Positions 22,783 to 34,963 of a DNA stretch of 64,000 bases are shown piece by piece. The stretch lies in contig NC_135243.1 of the NCBI RefSeq assembly GCF_947623445.1, positions 1,490,501 through 1,554,500 of the forward strand, in the 5' to 3' direction. The notes below the pieces were generated by a model. It searched no databases, had not been told where the DNA came from, and saw nothing but the letters and a program-made list of their open reading frames with translations. The position numbers and the translations under genes are program-made. The first letter of the stretch is position 1. Each line of letters begins with the position of its first letter. This DNA is from Clavelina lepadiformis (lineage: Eukaryota > Chordata > Ascidiacea > Aplousobranchia > Clavelinidae).

Positions 22783-24572
22783 CTACACTGGAAAAAAGTG
22801 ACCGTCATTAGGCCTAGTCCAAAATTTTTATCATTCACTAATAAGACGCTGATTTCGTTCAAAAACATTGGCCATCATGCCATATTGTGGTCAAGTACCC
22901 ATAAATCTGCCTACATACAGTTTGCAACGCCTTTTTATGGCTGACTACGTCCCACCGATGCACTGGAAACAATGTTGGTTAACTAAAATCCATTATACGA
23001 TGTGATTGGCGTTTACTTCGTTATATGTGAAAGACTAGTGGCTTAATCTCATTCGTGCCAAGTAATATATGGAACCACTTGACACAGTCAGAGTTATTGA
23101 CCTAATAGTTGCTGTTATCGCGATAAATATCACATTAATATTGAGATGGTGACATTTCATCACTGTTTAAAAGATTCCTTATCCTTGCAATGTCATATTT
23201 TTATGAATTTTGATTTTTCTACTAAATGCAAGGCGCAGCAAGGTAAAAACACTCTAGAAGTAATCCTGAGTAAGTACAACAGGCCGACATTTTTTTACAA
23301 CTATCATTAACCTATGAAAAATGAATTGATGACAAATAATAATTTCGTTGTTGTATTACTTGGCTTGAATTATTACACAACAAACACCTTTGCCATAAAG
23401 ACCGGACTTTCTCTGGCTGTTCGTGTTACCATATGAGCGAAGAACAATGTTGATTGATAGTTGTTTTACTTCTCATTCGATGGTATGAGTTCTCATTTCT
23501 CAAACGGCGTGACTATGCTGTTCTAGTTGCTTAAATTCTGTCTATGCATATTAGTAAATGATAAAGTCCCATTTTTATTTATTTTTATCAGACACAAAGG
23601 CTTACACCTTTGGGCAAATCTTACTGAATGTTACATGGCGCAGTAGTAACAAGTGAATGGGAACAGTAAAAGGAAAGATTGCAAACATTATATCGGTATT
23701 TATATGGCACACCAGTTCAAGCCAGGTAGTTTATCTGAACATCATCAAGGAGAATTTAAGCTTGGTCCACAACTAAATTGCAAGATTCCAAATTAAAATT
23801 TAAGCATTTCCGCAACAACTTAAGACTCGCGAGTCACGCGTGACGTCACAACCCAAATTACTTTCTTAGAAACGTAAAAACGTTTTTTTTAAATAATCCG
23901 GGAATGCTAACGCACACAAGAGCTACGATTATTTGATTTACTTTTATAATAAAAACATGGCATTTATGTTAAAAATCACAGCAAATATATTCAAGATAAC
24001 ATTAATTTAAGCTAAAAAATGTGGTTCCTATCTATAGGACGTAATAGGACCTCTTATAGGACCTAATATGTAATTACTTGAGAGTGACGTGTAACAGTGT
24101 TTGCTATGTTGGCAAGGTGTGACGTCATCGAAGCTTGTCATTGGTGGTTTTGTAATACAGTGACGTAACAACTTACATGAAAGGCATTTAGTTAGTACAT
24201 GGTATTAAGCAGGGATGATGCCACAAAGTAATACACTGTGCTCCTACAAATGGTATTCCGCTGTATGGAGCGTCGGAGCACTCGTTTCATGCAAAATGAC
24301 CGAGTGCAATTGGTGGGAAGGTAATTGTTCTGGTCTTTCAGTTCCGGATTCGTCACAAAGTCTGTCTAGCTTAACGGTTACGTGGAAATGAGTAGATAGT
24401 GGTGTGGATTGAGTCGAGTGACGTCTCACTAAATATAATAAAAATCGTGCCTTAACTGTGATAAACCAAGCAGGCCATTCAAATCGAGTAATGACATGAC
24501 ATCTTTGATTTGTGGCTGGATGGGTGAAACCTTCATTTGTTAAAAAATATTTAATAAATTACAGATTAAACA
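22783..24572. other. Intergenic, no gene recognised
   Basis: This is the gap between the OPLAH-A remnant and the 3' end of the receptor gene. No coding homology was seen on either strand. It holds two TGACGTCA octamers (23841 and 24120). Confidence 0.5.
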
Positions 24573-27500
24573 TCAGCCAATACCACGGAGGTCTTTCTCC
24601 AAGCAGGGCACTCTTGTATTGTGACGCCATTTCCGCCAATTCCTTCCAACCGCGTTCAGAATTTCCGAGTTGCTCAAGCAATAAATCAAACAGACCAAGA
24701 AACCCTGCCGTGTCATAAAAAACAATAAGTTGTCTGAAATTCGTCAGAAATATATTAATCAAAACATTTATGGCTCCGTCAGTGAAACGACAGAGTGTTA
24801 TGACGTCAAGTCGTCAATACACGAATGGTAGAGAAGCGCAATTATGTGCAGATCGCGATTGTAAGACATGTAGTTAAAGGTGCCAGTTGCATTCCGTAGA
24901 TGAAAGACAATTCTGACCGCACAATCGAAGGAATCAACAAGTTTACCTGAAATGACTGAAAGATGGCGTTGACGTAGAAGAAAGCGATTTCACCAGCGCC
25001 ATCTCCCGGACTGAGGAAAAACAAGATGTAAGTAATTCCAAGAAGGTTGAAAAGAAAGAAAGCCGCCTTTACTGCTTTTGAATAGGTCACTGCACTTTCC
25101 AGCGAGTTCTGCTTGATGAGTTTAGTGACCAAAATTCGAACGACATTCACCATTATCAACGCGTTGATCTGTTTAGAAGGAAATAAATGTTTTAATTTCA
25201 AAGCGTCATAAATTACTTGGTTGATGGTGGATGAACCGTGTTGACCCAGTAGATAGTAAAATAAAAACAAGATATAAGGTGGTCGCACTCTGAAGGTTAA
25301 CTTTATTTTTGATTCTTCTACACGAGCTTTCGCAAGCATAAGTTTCTTCTTCAGGTTTACTGAGAGATGGCAAAAATTATTTCCAATAAGTTACTCCGAG
25401 CGACTGGTAGTTCTGATCCTGACTACTATAGCCAATACTTAATTCTGATCATTGTTATAATGTGACGTCATAAAAACTTACCGCGAACAAGACAAAGATG
25501 GGAATCTGGTAGAAATATTCGACCCAGGTGTCTGTCGGGTTCTGCATCCAGCATTCTTTGTCCTCATAAACCGCTTTGAGCGCTGCCCATATAACTGTGA
25601 TTGGGATCGGTGTGCCTGCGTCATAGACATCTTGTGTTATTAGTAATTAATTAACATGTTTTCGGTGAAAATTTGTGCTGAACATATCTGATACAAACAG
25701 CTTAATGAAACAGGTATAAGCTTTGGTTTATGCAACATCTCAGAAACACGTAGGCCTATAAAAACACAAAAGACTCCTTTATACTCATACAGCGCCATTA
25801 ACAAAACATTCCTAGCGCAATCTAAAAGAGTTAGGACAAGTTTTAGGATGTTAATATTCGGACCAATTTTAAGTTGCATGACATATATGACATTAAATAA
25901 CCTGACTAAGTCAATGGTTGAACAGGATTTTGTAGAAGTCAAAGACAATGGCGGTAACAATGGACTTATCTGACATCACAATAGTCAGTATGTGTGTAGG
26001 TAGCTTTGCGACTACAACGTGACCATGATACCCTGTCACCAAACTTGGCAAAAATAAATAAATGTATGATGAAGAATAATTGTTTCTTCAGGGCCGACTG
26101 CAGGTCGAAACCCACTGACTCGTAAAATGGGAATCGAAATATTGGTCAAAGCAACTGTAATGAATCCTGACTTACCCCAACCTAGCGCCATGTAGAGCTT
26201 TATGCTGAACCTGTCGTACGTGTAAGCCATGACCACCATCATGTGAAGGTAGACGCCCTCCACGAACATCCAGCAGTAGGTGGCCACTTGAGAGTAGATG
26301 GAGATGGCGGCCAGGACGCGACATAGAACCTGGAACCAAACCTAGGAGATTATGAGAAGAAGAAGTGGCGTAAACAATTGTGCAGACTTGCACATATTAT
26401 ATAAAGATATTTTGTTTACCAAAAAATGTCGATACAATAAACCGTAAATTTGTAATTAAACTTAAACTTAAACATTTTAATTAGCTTCGTTGTAAGAGTA
26501 GTGGTAAGCATAAGATATCTTTTACGTCATACTAATTACGTCAAAATACCTCATTGTTTTTTCTTGTTTGGTAGCTGGTGAAGAAACTATAAATTAACCA
26601 GATGACGTTTTGTAGAATGAGTGACGTAGCAAGATTCCAATGAATGATATTTCTCCAACACCGGATGCTTCTACAGCGTGATGACGTAAACAAAATGACG
26701 TATGCATGCCGTAATAAAGCCGAAATAACCTATTTTTGCCAAGAGAACAACAGAATTGGACATCACTTAATGGTTTGTATAAAGTGTTAGCATAGAGTTT
26801 ATGCCATAGAGCCCTCCCTATGCAAGAGATATTTTTCTCACATTAGTCTTTTAACTTTCAACATACAAACCATACACTTTCTTATAACCAGTTTATTATA
26901 ATTGAATCGTTGCAGAACTTCCATCGCGTAAAGCCGCGAATTTTCGTCATCACCTCTCTGTGAATTTTCCAAAACTACGTTTAGGTCATAATTGAATTTA
27001 CTTTGAAGTCAAAGTATAATTATGACTCAAGGTCTTAAATGGCTAAGACTGAGATCAAAGAATACGGGGTCAATGACCTCTAAATCGAGTTATCGCGATG
27101 TTTTAAAATCGATGTCATCCGCCATAGATGTACCTGAGTCTCCAGAAGAGTAAAAAAGCGATGATCAACGTGAAGAGGGAAAGTCCCCTGCCTACGTAAG
27201 TTATCATGACGACAATCTTGAGATGGGTATTGACGTAATCTTCGGCAGGGTCACTCTGAAATTTAAAAATCGTGTAAATCATTTTTTAGATTTAAAAATT
27301 TCTATCCTGATGCGATGTTAGTATTGAATGATATAATTCGAAACAAGCAAGCAATCTTGATCATATAAGTTGATAAAGTTTGTTGACTCCAGATTGAATT
27401 TATTTAAAGTTAATTGAATGTAAGTTCTATTTGTTGTTATTCTGGAATTATTAAGACTATCCATAAAATTTTTATGTGAACGCATTCATGCAGAACTGAC

Positions 27501-29042
27501 CGAGTCCGGTATGGGATGACAAGCAGTAAAATTAATGCGAGACCATCTTCCGTCTGATTCACACTTGCGAGTGGCGTTAACTGGATTTCAAAGAAAGTAA
27601 CTCATAAATGTTCCATTTATTTTCAACGATAACCTTGTAGGCTATCGAATGTCATATAAAGTTCAAATTTATCTATTTGTAAGCAGTAATATAGGCAGCT
27701 CCATTGCAATGAGAATATAAAAAGTATACTGTAAATAACTTAATGTCGTCCAGGTTAAAACCCTCATACATGAATTGTTGTAATGAACTCCATTGAGCTT
27801 CTTAAAACATCTCGTGTAGGCAATGCCGCCACCAAGCGTTTGGGAAAAGCAGACATCCGGGGGATTCATGTTGGTCACGTGAGTGTTGACGTAAGGGCAG
27901 TGACCTTTAGCAAGGAAAGAAAGGTGAAAATTTTGTGGAAATATCGAGTATTTCTAGTTTTGTGAAAAATTGGAATTGTTTCCGTGGTTATTAGTTGAGA
28001 TTGAAACAAGAAATTGTTTCGTCATAATATTACCGGGTACTTTGGTGTAATTTTGACAGAATTTGGCAATGATGACGCAACTCGTCTGTTTCTCTCCCAG
28101 AAACTCAATTTCTTTATCGTGGGGCTCTTTGCTGGGTCGAATAGGAAATACAAAATACAGTAGTAGCATGTTCGGCTAAAATAAGACGTCACAGAAAACT
28201 ATTATGACATCATTTTCGATATAAAGCGATTACCTATAATTGGCACACATTTTGTCCAAATTTGTTGAAGTGATCCCACTGACCATCAACTAAGAAAAGA
28301 ATAAAAGTGACGAAAAATACAAAAATTAAAAGTCTATCAACTCGGTACAACTCACGACAAGTGTTGTTGATATTTGAAAGTGACGTAAGAAAAGGAAGAC
28401 TCGCTTTCTCACAGCGATGATACATAGTCCACGTTACTTCCGATCCTTGTTACGTCATTGCGGCTTAAATCGTATTTCAGTTCGAATGAACGACAGGTTT
28501 TTCTGGTTTAATTTTTTATATGACTCGGTTTCAACTAGTTTTACTTATTTCAGAATAAAATATGAAAAATCTTTCCTAAACGACAATTCTATTTCTATCA
28601 ATTCTGTATCTCGCTCTGAATATTTTACATTTATTTTAAGATTTAGTCAAAGTCGCCAACATTATGGCAGACTTAATGAAACATTAAGACGCTCATGACT
28701 ACTAAAAGGTTGAAGATAAATTGTTGAATCTCTGATAGAACTTTTTCGTTGAAAACTAGCAGCAGAAAATGACACTTGGTTTTGTTTTGGTGGAAAGTGT
28801 GATTGATCAAAAATAAACGTAGAGTTATAAACTACAACAATTGTTAAGTCATAACCACATTGATAAACAGCTCTACATATCTATATATATCTTAGTTACT
28901 TGACAACGTGAAAATGCAAGTTACAGCGACGTGGCCCGGTAATTAGGCATAAGACGTCATATTTTATGACCTATCTTGTACTTTGACTTAATACCTGTGC
29001 GGCCAAGAAAACCAAGACTACTGGAATTTTTTGAACGTTCAT
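24573..29042 (-). CDS. Class B (secretin-family) GPCR, CRH-receptor-like; 11 exons, 433 aa
   Basis: Exons (minus): 29042-28995, 28289-28234, 28131-28034, 27904-27770, 27580-27501, 27255-27134, 26670-26550, 26329-26176, 25615-25482, 25168-24947, 24704-24573. All borders are GT..AG, the phases agree, and the total is 1302 nt ending in TGA. Residues 1-21 form a signal peptide (MNVQKIPVVLVFLAAQLMVSG). Residues 30-138 are a Cys-rich hormone-binding domain (VCFSQT..GGGIAYTRC, NATRKCESDGRWSRINFTAC) with NxS/T sites. TM1 is about 145-175; SIRCWRNIIHWNL (ICL1-TM2), YCWMFVEGVYLH (TM3), DKECW (ECL2 Cys) and SKAVKAAFFLFNLLGITYILFF (TM5-6 region, shown in part) match CRF/DH44 receptors best. TM7 continues GFLVCLIYCLSNSEI. 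The family signals mainly through Gs/cAMP at the plasma membrane. The HRM position usually Trp reads Phe (CFSQT), and the C-tail is short. The first two exons rest on splice logic only. Confidence 0.9.
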
Positions 29043-29271
29043 CTTTACGAGAATGACATCATTTTCAATGACTTCATTACTTGAAAAATCTCTTAATTGA
29101 AAGTTTTCTTATACAGGCCTATAGCTGATGCAGAAAAAAGCAAACAAAATTTGTTTAATTTTGTCCCAACTAATTTCATTAATGAAAGCATACCCGTTAA
29201 TTCCTGAACACAATTCTGAACCTCTGCTCGGGTTATAAATCAGACACCTCACACTACAACTGTTGCTTTTA

Positions 29272-29890
29272 CAGTCGACTCCGCTTAATTCGTACACTTT
29301 GGTTCCGCTCACTTTTGGCCGAATTAAGCGGAGAAACGGCTTTGTCCGAATTAAGCGGAAAGTCAATTGTTCGTTTCATGGTCATGCATAAAGGCAAAAA
29401 ACGCATTTAAAATACTGCACTGTTGCGTAATATATGAATTGCAGCTGCGCTATACTGCAGTAACTGGCACTGATCGCATAAAACGTCTTCGTTTACTTTA
29501 GTGAGCAATTTCACTTTTTGTGCTAAACTTTTCTGTACAATTTTGTCCTACAAGATGGACGCAAAAGTATAGTAAAAGCGACTATGAAGCTGGCACGGCC
29601 TTATATGAGTTCATTGTCGATTGTTACTGCATTGATCGTCATTGTTTCACCATAATCACTCATAATGCAATTGCATCTTGTCTTAAAACGAACGAAGTAC
29701 TGTTTATTGTATCATAAGTTCATAACCTAACGATGGAATTGCGAACCTGTGTCCGAATTAAGCGGAGAATTGTCCGAATTAACAGGAGTTTTTTACGTTC
29801 AATTTTTACTTTTGTTCCGTTCCCGAGCATTTTGGCCGAATAAAGCGGTTGTCCGAGTTATCCGGTGTCCGAATTAAGAGGATCCGACTG
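29272..29890. mobile_element. pogo/Tigger-type MITE, copy 2 (619 bp)
   Basis: Same family and orientation as 17895-18508, with near-identical interior. TA flanks both ends (29270-29271 and 29891-29892). The termini read CAGTCGACTCCGCTTAATTC and the complement of CAGTCGGATCCTCTTAATTC. It lies just upstream of the receptor gene start. Confidence 0.9.
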
Positions 29891-29954
29891 TATTTCAACA
29901 AGATGTGGACTTTCTGTGGCTGTAACATATAGACTTTGCAAATCTTTCATTATT

Positions 29955-30278
29955 CCTTACTTATAAATCTTTCTTGGAAAACAGAAAGCGAAAACAATCA
30001 TGACTGAAACAAGCAAGTCTAACATTAAAAGCTCGAACAAAAACACAGACCGCAAAAATAAAAGAAACAACTCAGAAGAGATTTCAATAAACACGTCAAG
30101 CTCCATCAATGCGGGTGGTACCTTACTTATAAATCTTTCTTAGACGACAGAAAGTGAAACCAGTAATGATTGCCACAAGCATGTCTAAAATTAAAAGCTC
30201 GAGTAAAATAACGGACCGCAAACATAAAAGAAACAGCTCAGAAGAGATTTCATCATCATTCCATCAATGCGGGTGGTT
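29955..30278. repeat. Two-copy tandem duplication, period about 166 bp
   Basis: Both units begin CCTTACTTATAAATCTTTCT (29955 and 30121) and end with TCCATCAATGCGGGTGGT. They differ by scattered substitutions and short indels. No coding sense was found. Confidence 0.85.
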
Positions 30279-33200
30279 TCATAAATCAACCACGACACCG
30301 CGTCACTCACTCTACAGCCCTGCACTGAACTAACTACCCAAGCATATGGCAAACTACTATATGAAGAAAATTTAATTTTGCGCGATGCTATTTCTTTTGA
30401 AGTTGGAGTATATCCAATTAGAGTGTAAATTTGAGGCCATATTAAGTATTCACTTATAACTCAATAATGCCATTTTTCTACTCAATTGTCTTGTTGCAAT
30501 CTTGATCTTCAAAATTCGGATTGTAATTTTGTACAATTAAGTCATCTTTTTTTTATAAACCACGATTTCTGAGTGTCTAGTTTCGCGTGTCTTCTTGCAA
30601 ACGAGAACTTTTCAACCTATAATTGTAAAAGAGCTCGTTTGGTGTTATCTTCTGGAAAGTTTATTTTTTTACCAGTTACGAGTGAAAATTACAGAAGGAA
30701 ATTAAAGAAAATCGTTAAGTACAGTACGAAAGTTATCGCGAAGTTAAATTAACGCCTTAGTGTCAGATTTCGTCCGCACTTGCCCGTAGAAGTGTTGTAT
30801 TTTTAGATTCTTTTATACTGTGGGAAATTGTGTCGCAATAAAACCATTCCTTTCAGCAACTACTCCACAAGGAAAATTTTGCAACTAAATTTAACAATTT
30901 TTGAAAATTTTTAAGTGATGAAAGGACAGCATTTTAATGTTGATTTATCTGTTCCTGTTAACCTCATCAAAGACACAATTGTTTCGAAGCATTCGTCATA
31001 TATACTCCCCTAAGCAGCCTACTTCCTCGCAATGTGCTCTAGGGTGGTCTGACGAAGAACTTGTAAATATTACGAGCCACTAAACCTCATTATCCTTCCA
31101 AGAAGCACTCCGGTACAACTCGGAAGGAATTTGTGAGTGAAAGCATCGCTTACGAGAAACTAAATCCTTGCGAGGTGCGTTCGCAATACCGCCTCTGACG
31201 TCAAGCAGATCCTACATCAAACTATGTATAAGTCAACAAACAAGTTTCTATAAAAATGCAATATTTAAAAAAAAAATTTATAAAAGAATTGTGTATTAAC
31301 ATGAATACGTAGAAAGGCTGAAGCTTCCCATTGTTGTTGTTGTTGTTAGGTAACGAGTCATTTGGTAACAGATTCATTGTAAGTTTAGTCCCCACTTGTT
31401 GGCGCTGTGTTGGATTTTCACCAGAACCAACGATGTATTGACGGTCAAACAAATTCTACTCCAATTCCAACAATATTAACTTTGTTCGAATCGAGACATC
31501 GTGAACAGACTGACGGTGCACTTCTGCACTAAGTGCAACAATAGCAATTGATGTTTTAATGAAAGACCGTTTGCGACATATTTTGAGTAGACTACCTCTC
31601 GAAGAATTATATCTTTCTTTCCTATTAATACTTCCCCTAACTATGTTATTTCCAAACTATATGATATGACTTATTAAAACTATTTAGGTCTAAATGATTC
31701 CTGTGTTGGGCGAGAATTTTCTATAACTGACAGCTGGATTGCATTAGCTGTTAGTTGGCGGTAGCTGCGATATTTGCTATAATTGTCAGGCCACGTTAGT
31801 AAATGCAGGCATAACCATGCACTGTTTATCTCAAGAATCTTGACAAGAAGTGTTGTGTTTGCAACATATATCATGATAGACTCCAAAATTTATCAGAGAA
31901 ACAAAATATTGACGCTATTAAATGCAGCAATAACCAAGGAGTAGGGCCTATTTTTAAGGTGGGTCATGTCTCAACTTTCGAAAAAGGGGTACTGTCCTCT
32001 CCAACTTTTGAACAAGAGGGGCTAAAAGCAGGACAACAAGTAAGATAAATTGACACGGCCGTTGAGTGTAAAAGAATTCTAGTCTCGAGCTGGTTTATAA
32101 AGCGGTGACTACGTTTAGTGCAAATATGTATTAAAAACTTTAAACGGAAATTTTTGTTTCATTTCGTATCAAAACTTTTAACTTTCTACTTAAACTAACT
32201 AACTTATTACTTTTTGACATCTTGGCGTTTCTCCCTTGCAGGTGCACCGTACCGGCAATAACTCATTTACGGGAACTGTGTTCCGGACCGTTCCGGTTTG
32301 TTTTCACCACTGTGTATACGTCATGCGTCATCACGCGTCATCATGTGTATACGTCATGCAAAGCAGTCGCTAAGGCAGAAAATATCGCCCCATTCCTGAA
32401 GCCATATTTTGAATTTCGTAGAAAGCCGAAAGTGCTTAAAGGCTGGTTGTTAATATCCTGCGTTTCGACCATCCAGCTCAGAACGCGAGGGACGCAAAAC
32501 TTTTCTATTTTTACACCTCATATAAAACGCTTTAAAATGCCTCAAAAGTTAAATTTATTTTCGTACTTAGGCTACATTTAAAATCGCTGCGGAAATTTCT
32601 AAATTTTCACCTTATCGTGTGGCTTATTGTTTGGCGCTTCATGCGTCGCTTAGCTGAGAGGTGCACTAAAGTATCTCATCCAATGTTAGTTCATGTCGAG
32701 CTGCATCTTCGAATGGGATTCCGGCGACCTCGAACTTCTTCGCCAAACGAAGAGAAATGAGCTCATGCAGAAGACTGGGGTGAGGATGCCATCGCAAGCG
32801 GCCGTCAGCAAAGCCATCACCAACGCCGAGATGGCCCGGAATTGTCGTCGCAAAACCAGAGGCATCTCTGTCACGACTTCAAAGGTGGAAGCTTTGGTCG
32901 ATCTTTCAGTTCCGCGATGAAAGTCTTTGAAGTTCTCATCCAGAAAGAGGAAATCTTTGACATCTTATAAAAGTAAAAGAGGCAAATATTATGCATCCAG
33001 GACCCCGCCGAGTCTCGCTTTTCACCTTAACTGGCCATCGTGAAAATGATGTGGTATAACTACCAGTTTTTCGCTGCGCAAGAGAGTCAACTTCCCTGGA
33101 GAGTTTTCATTTGCACCTCAATAGGTTTATACCAAGTGTGTGTGCTCGCTAATGTTGCACGAAATTTTAAATAATTACGCAACGTACGTAACCACGTAAC

Positions 33201-34789
33201 GGAGCTCCTGTCACGAATGTTTGCTACAAATTACGTTATTACGCAATCTTCTTTTTTGGTACATTCTATGCACACAAACCATCGTTAAATAGCTTTTTAT
33301 CTGTATGAATTCGCTGTGTAGATGCGATTGAAATGCGACATCTGCACTCGGCTCTTTGACAACTTTGCCGTTTTTCCAAGCCGGGTAATATCAGAAAACG
33401 ATGTTGATGACGTGTCGTCATAACCGTCCTTTCATAACAATTGTTACAACCATAAACTGAGTATGAAAGTATGGCAGTGACCCTGCTAAGCTTTTAAAGT
33501 GATATCAGACTGCATAAAACTCAAGACAAATATCGCTTTCGCATCTCATGCGAAAGTAGATCACGCACGACATTGACAAACTTACGATTCTCGACACAAT
33601 GATGTCAGCTTAAAAACAAAGCGTTTATATCGAACCTCTAAAGTCTAAAACAAGGTTCTGACGTGCTGCTGTGCATTGTGTTGCGTATTAAGTTGTATCT
33701 TTTTCACCGTTTTGTTGTTGAATTAGTCTCGAAGCTATAATTTTTAGTCACTACATAAAATAATGTTCTTACAGCAGTCCATAAACCTAGCGTTGCTTGT
33801 GCAAAAAAAGAGCGAAGAGCGAATAACCCCTAAAAGGGAGCGCGGGCGTGGTTCCGTTTCAACGTTGACACAAGAGCGACCTCTCGAGATCGTTCCTAAA
33901 GAATAGGAGCGCGTTCAAATGCCCCTGCCTTAATATGAGAGTAATAGAGTATGCAGTACATCTCGAATCGTTAAGCAGTTTATCAAGCGTAACAAGCAAA
34001 ACTTTTTCACTCCCCGCATTTTGATAGGACCATACAGTGGGCAGACGCTGGTATTTTAAAGCGGGCTTTAAAACAATTTTCCCCGCTCCTCAACGCAATT
34101 CAAAATACGTCACTGCTTGCTAACCTGGTTGTCATAAGCACGGGGTGTAAGCAAAGACGCAGTTTCTTTCCGCATCTCAGGAACGCATAACAGCGACTGT
34201 TTTCATAAATTTCCAGCCGAACAACTCGTAGCGAAAGTTGCAGCAGGGAGCTAATCCCCTGATATAACTCTGTGTGTTTGATGTCTTGTCCCAACTACAC
34301 GTCACATTGTTGTTATTATTACTGCTGTTATTTGTCTGCTTCAAGTTGATATAAAAATTTTGGTAGCTAATAATTCTGTTAATCACTGGTTACAAGGTAG
34401 AGGCAGCATTCGAGGCAGATGCTTTAGCCCACAAGCCATAGCACCAGTCTCATTAGATTTGAGCAGATATAAGCAATTTAGAGCTGAACTCTACAAAGCA
34501 ATTAGCGATGATAAAACCCTACTTATAACGCTTGGGCAGAAATATGATGCTAATAATATTGACACAAAACCAATTTCTGTCTTACAACAAATTTTATTTC
34601 CACAAAACTCACTCTGGATATTTCAAATCACAAAAATCAGCATATCTAAAACATTGCAGCAAATTCACCATTTAACATAATGCAGTGAATATTTATTTGA
34701 ATAAACATGTCTAACAATTAAAATTATGACATCACTATTAGTTTATGTACAAGTATAACTCAATTTTATCAATGAATTTGTAAATCTGT
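30279..34789. other. Intergenic, no firm gene
   Basis: The gap lies between the receptor promoter side and the NLR-B 3' end. Apart from the short frame at 32693-32920, listed separately, no coding homology was seen. Open frames at 32222-32581 (119 codons) and 34360-34680 (106 codons) resemble nothing known to me. Confidence 0.4.
32693..32920 (+). CDS. Short ORF resembling a fragment of a dispersed transposon-linked protein
   Basis: The 75-codon frame contains WDSGDLELLRQTKRNELMQK, then an Ala/Lys-rich segment ending MARNCRRKTRG. This layout recalls uncharacterised repeated proteins of marine invertebrates and fish, in which an 'xLRxAKxxEL ... CRRxTRG' start precedes a longer body. Here nothing recognisable follows the stop, so it would be a broken fragment. 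The match is from memory of a pattern and is weak. Confidence 0.3.
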   Translation: MSSCIFEWDSGDLELLRQTKRNELMQKTGVRMPSQAAVSKAITNAEMARNCRRKTRGISVTTSKVEALVDLSVPR

Positions 34790-34925
34790 AGATGGCGCAT
34801 CGGGTTGAGCGATCGCTCGATGTCGCAGGAGTCCGCGGTTCGAATCCCGGCCACGACGCAATTCCTTTTATAAAAGTGAATCGATGTGTGGAAGGAATTT
34901 TTATAAAAATTGAGTAAATAATGTA
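34790..34925 (+). mobile_element. tRNA-derived SINE-like sequence
   Basis: A tRNA-like head holds an A-box-like TGGCGCATCGGGTTGAGCG and a perfect B box GGTTCGAATCC, 40 bp or so apart. It is followed by CCACGACGCAATTCC and an AT-rich body. The T-stem pairs imperfectly and no CCA-ready acceptor stem closes, so a working tRNA gene is unlikely. Confidence 0.6.
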
Positions 34926-34963
34926 TATCTGTTTAAAAATGAAACCTACTTACCATTATTACG

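Noticed and set aside
32222..32581. 119-codon plus-strand ORF
   Set aside because: No homology recognised and no flanking exons or regulatory signals; probably chance.
34790..34862. Functional tRNA gene
   Set aside because: The B box is good, but the T-stem pairs poorly and no proper acceptor stem closes; a SINE head explains it better.
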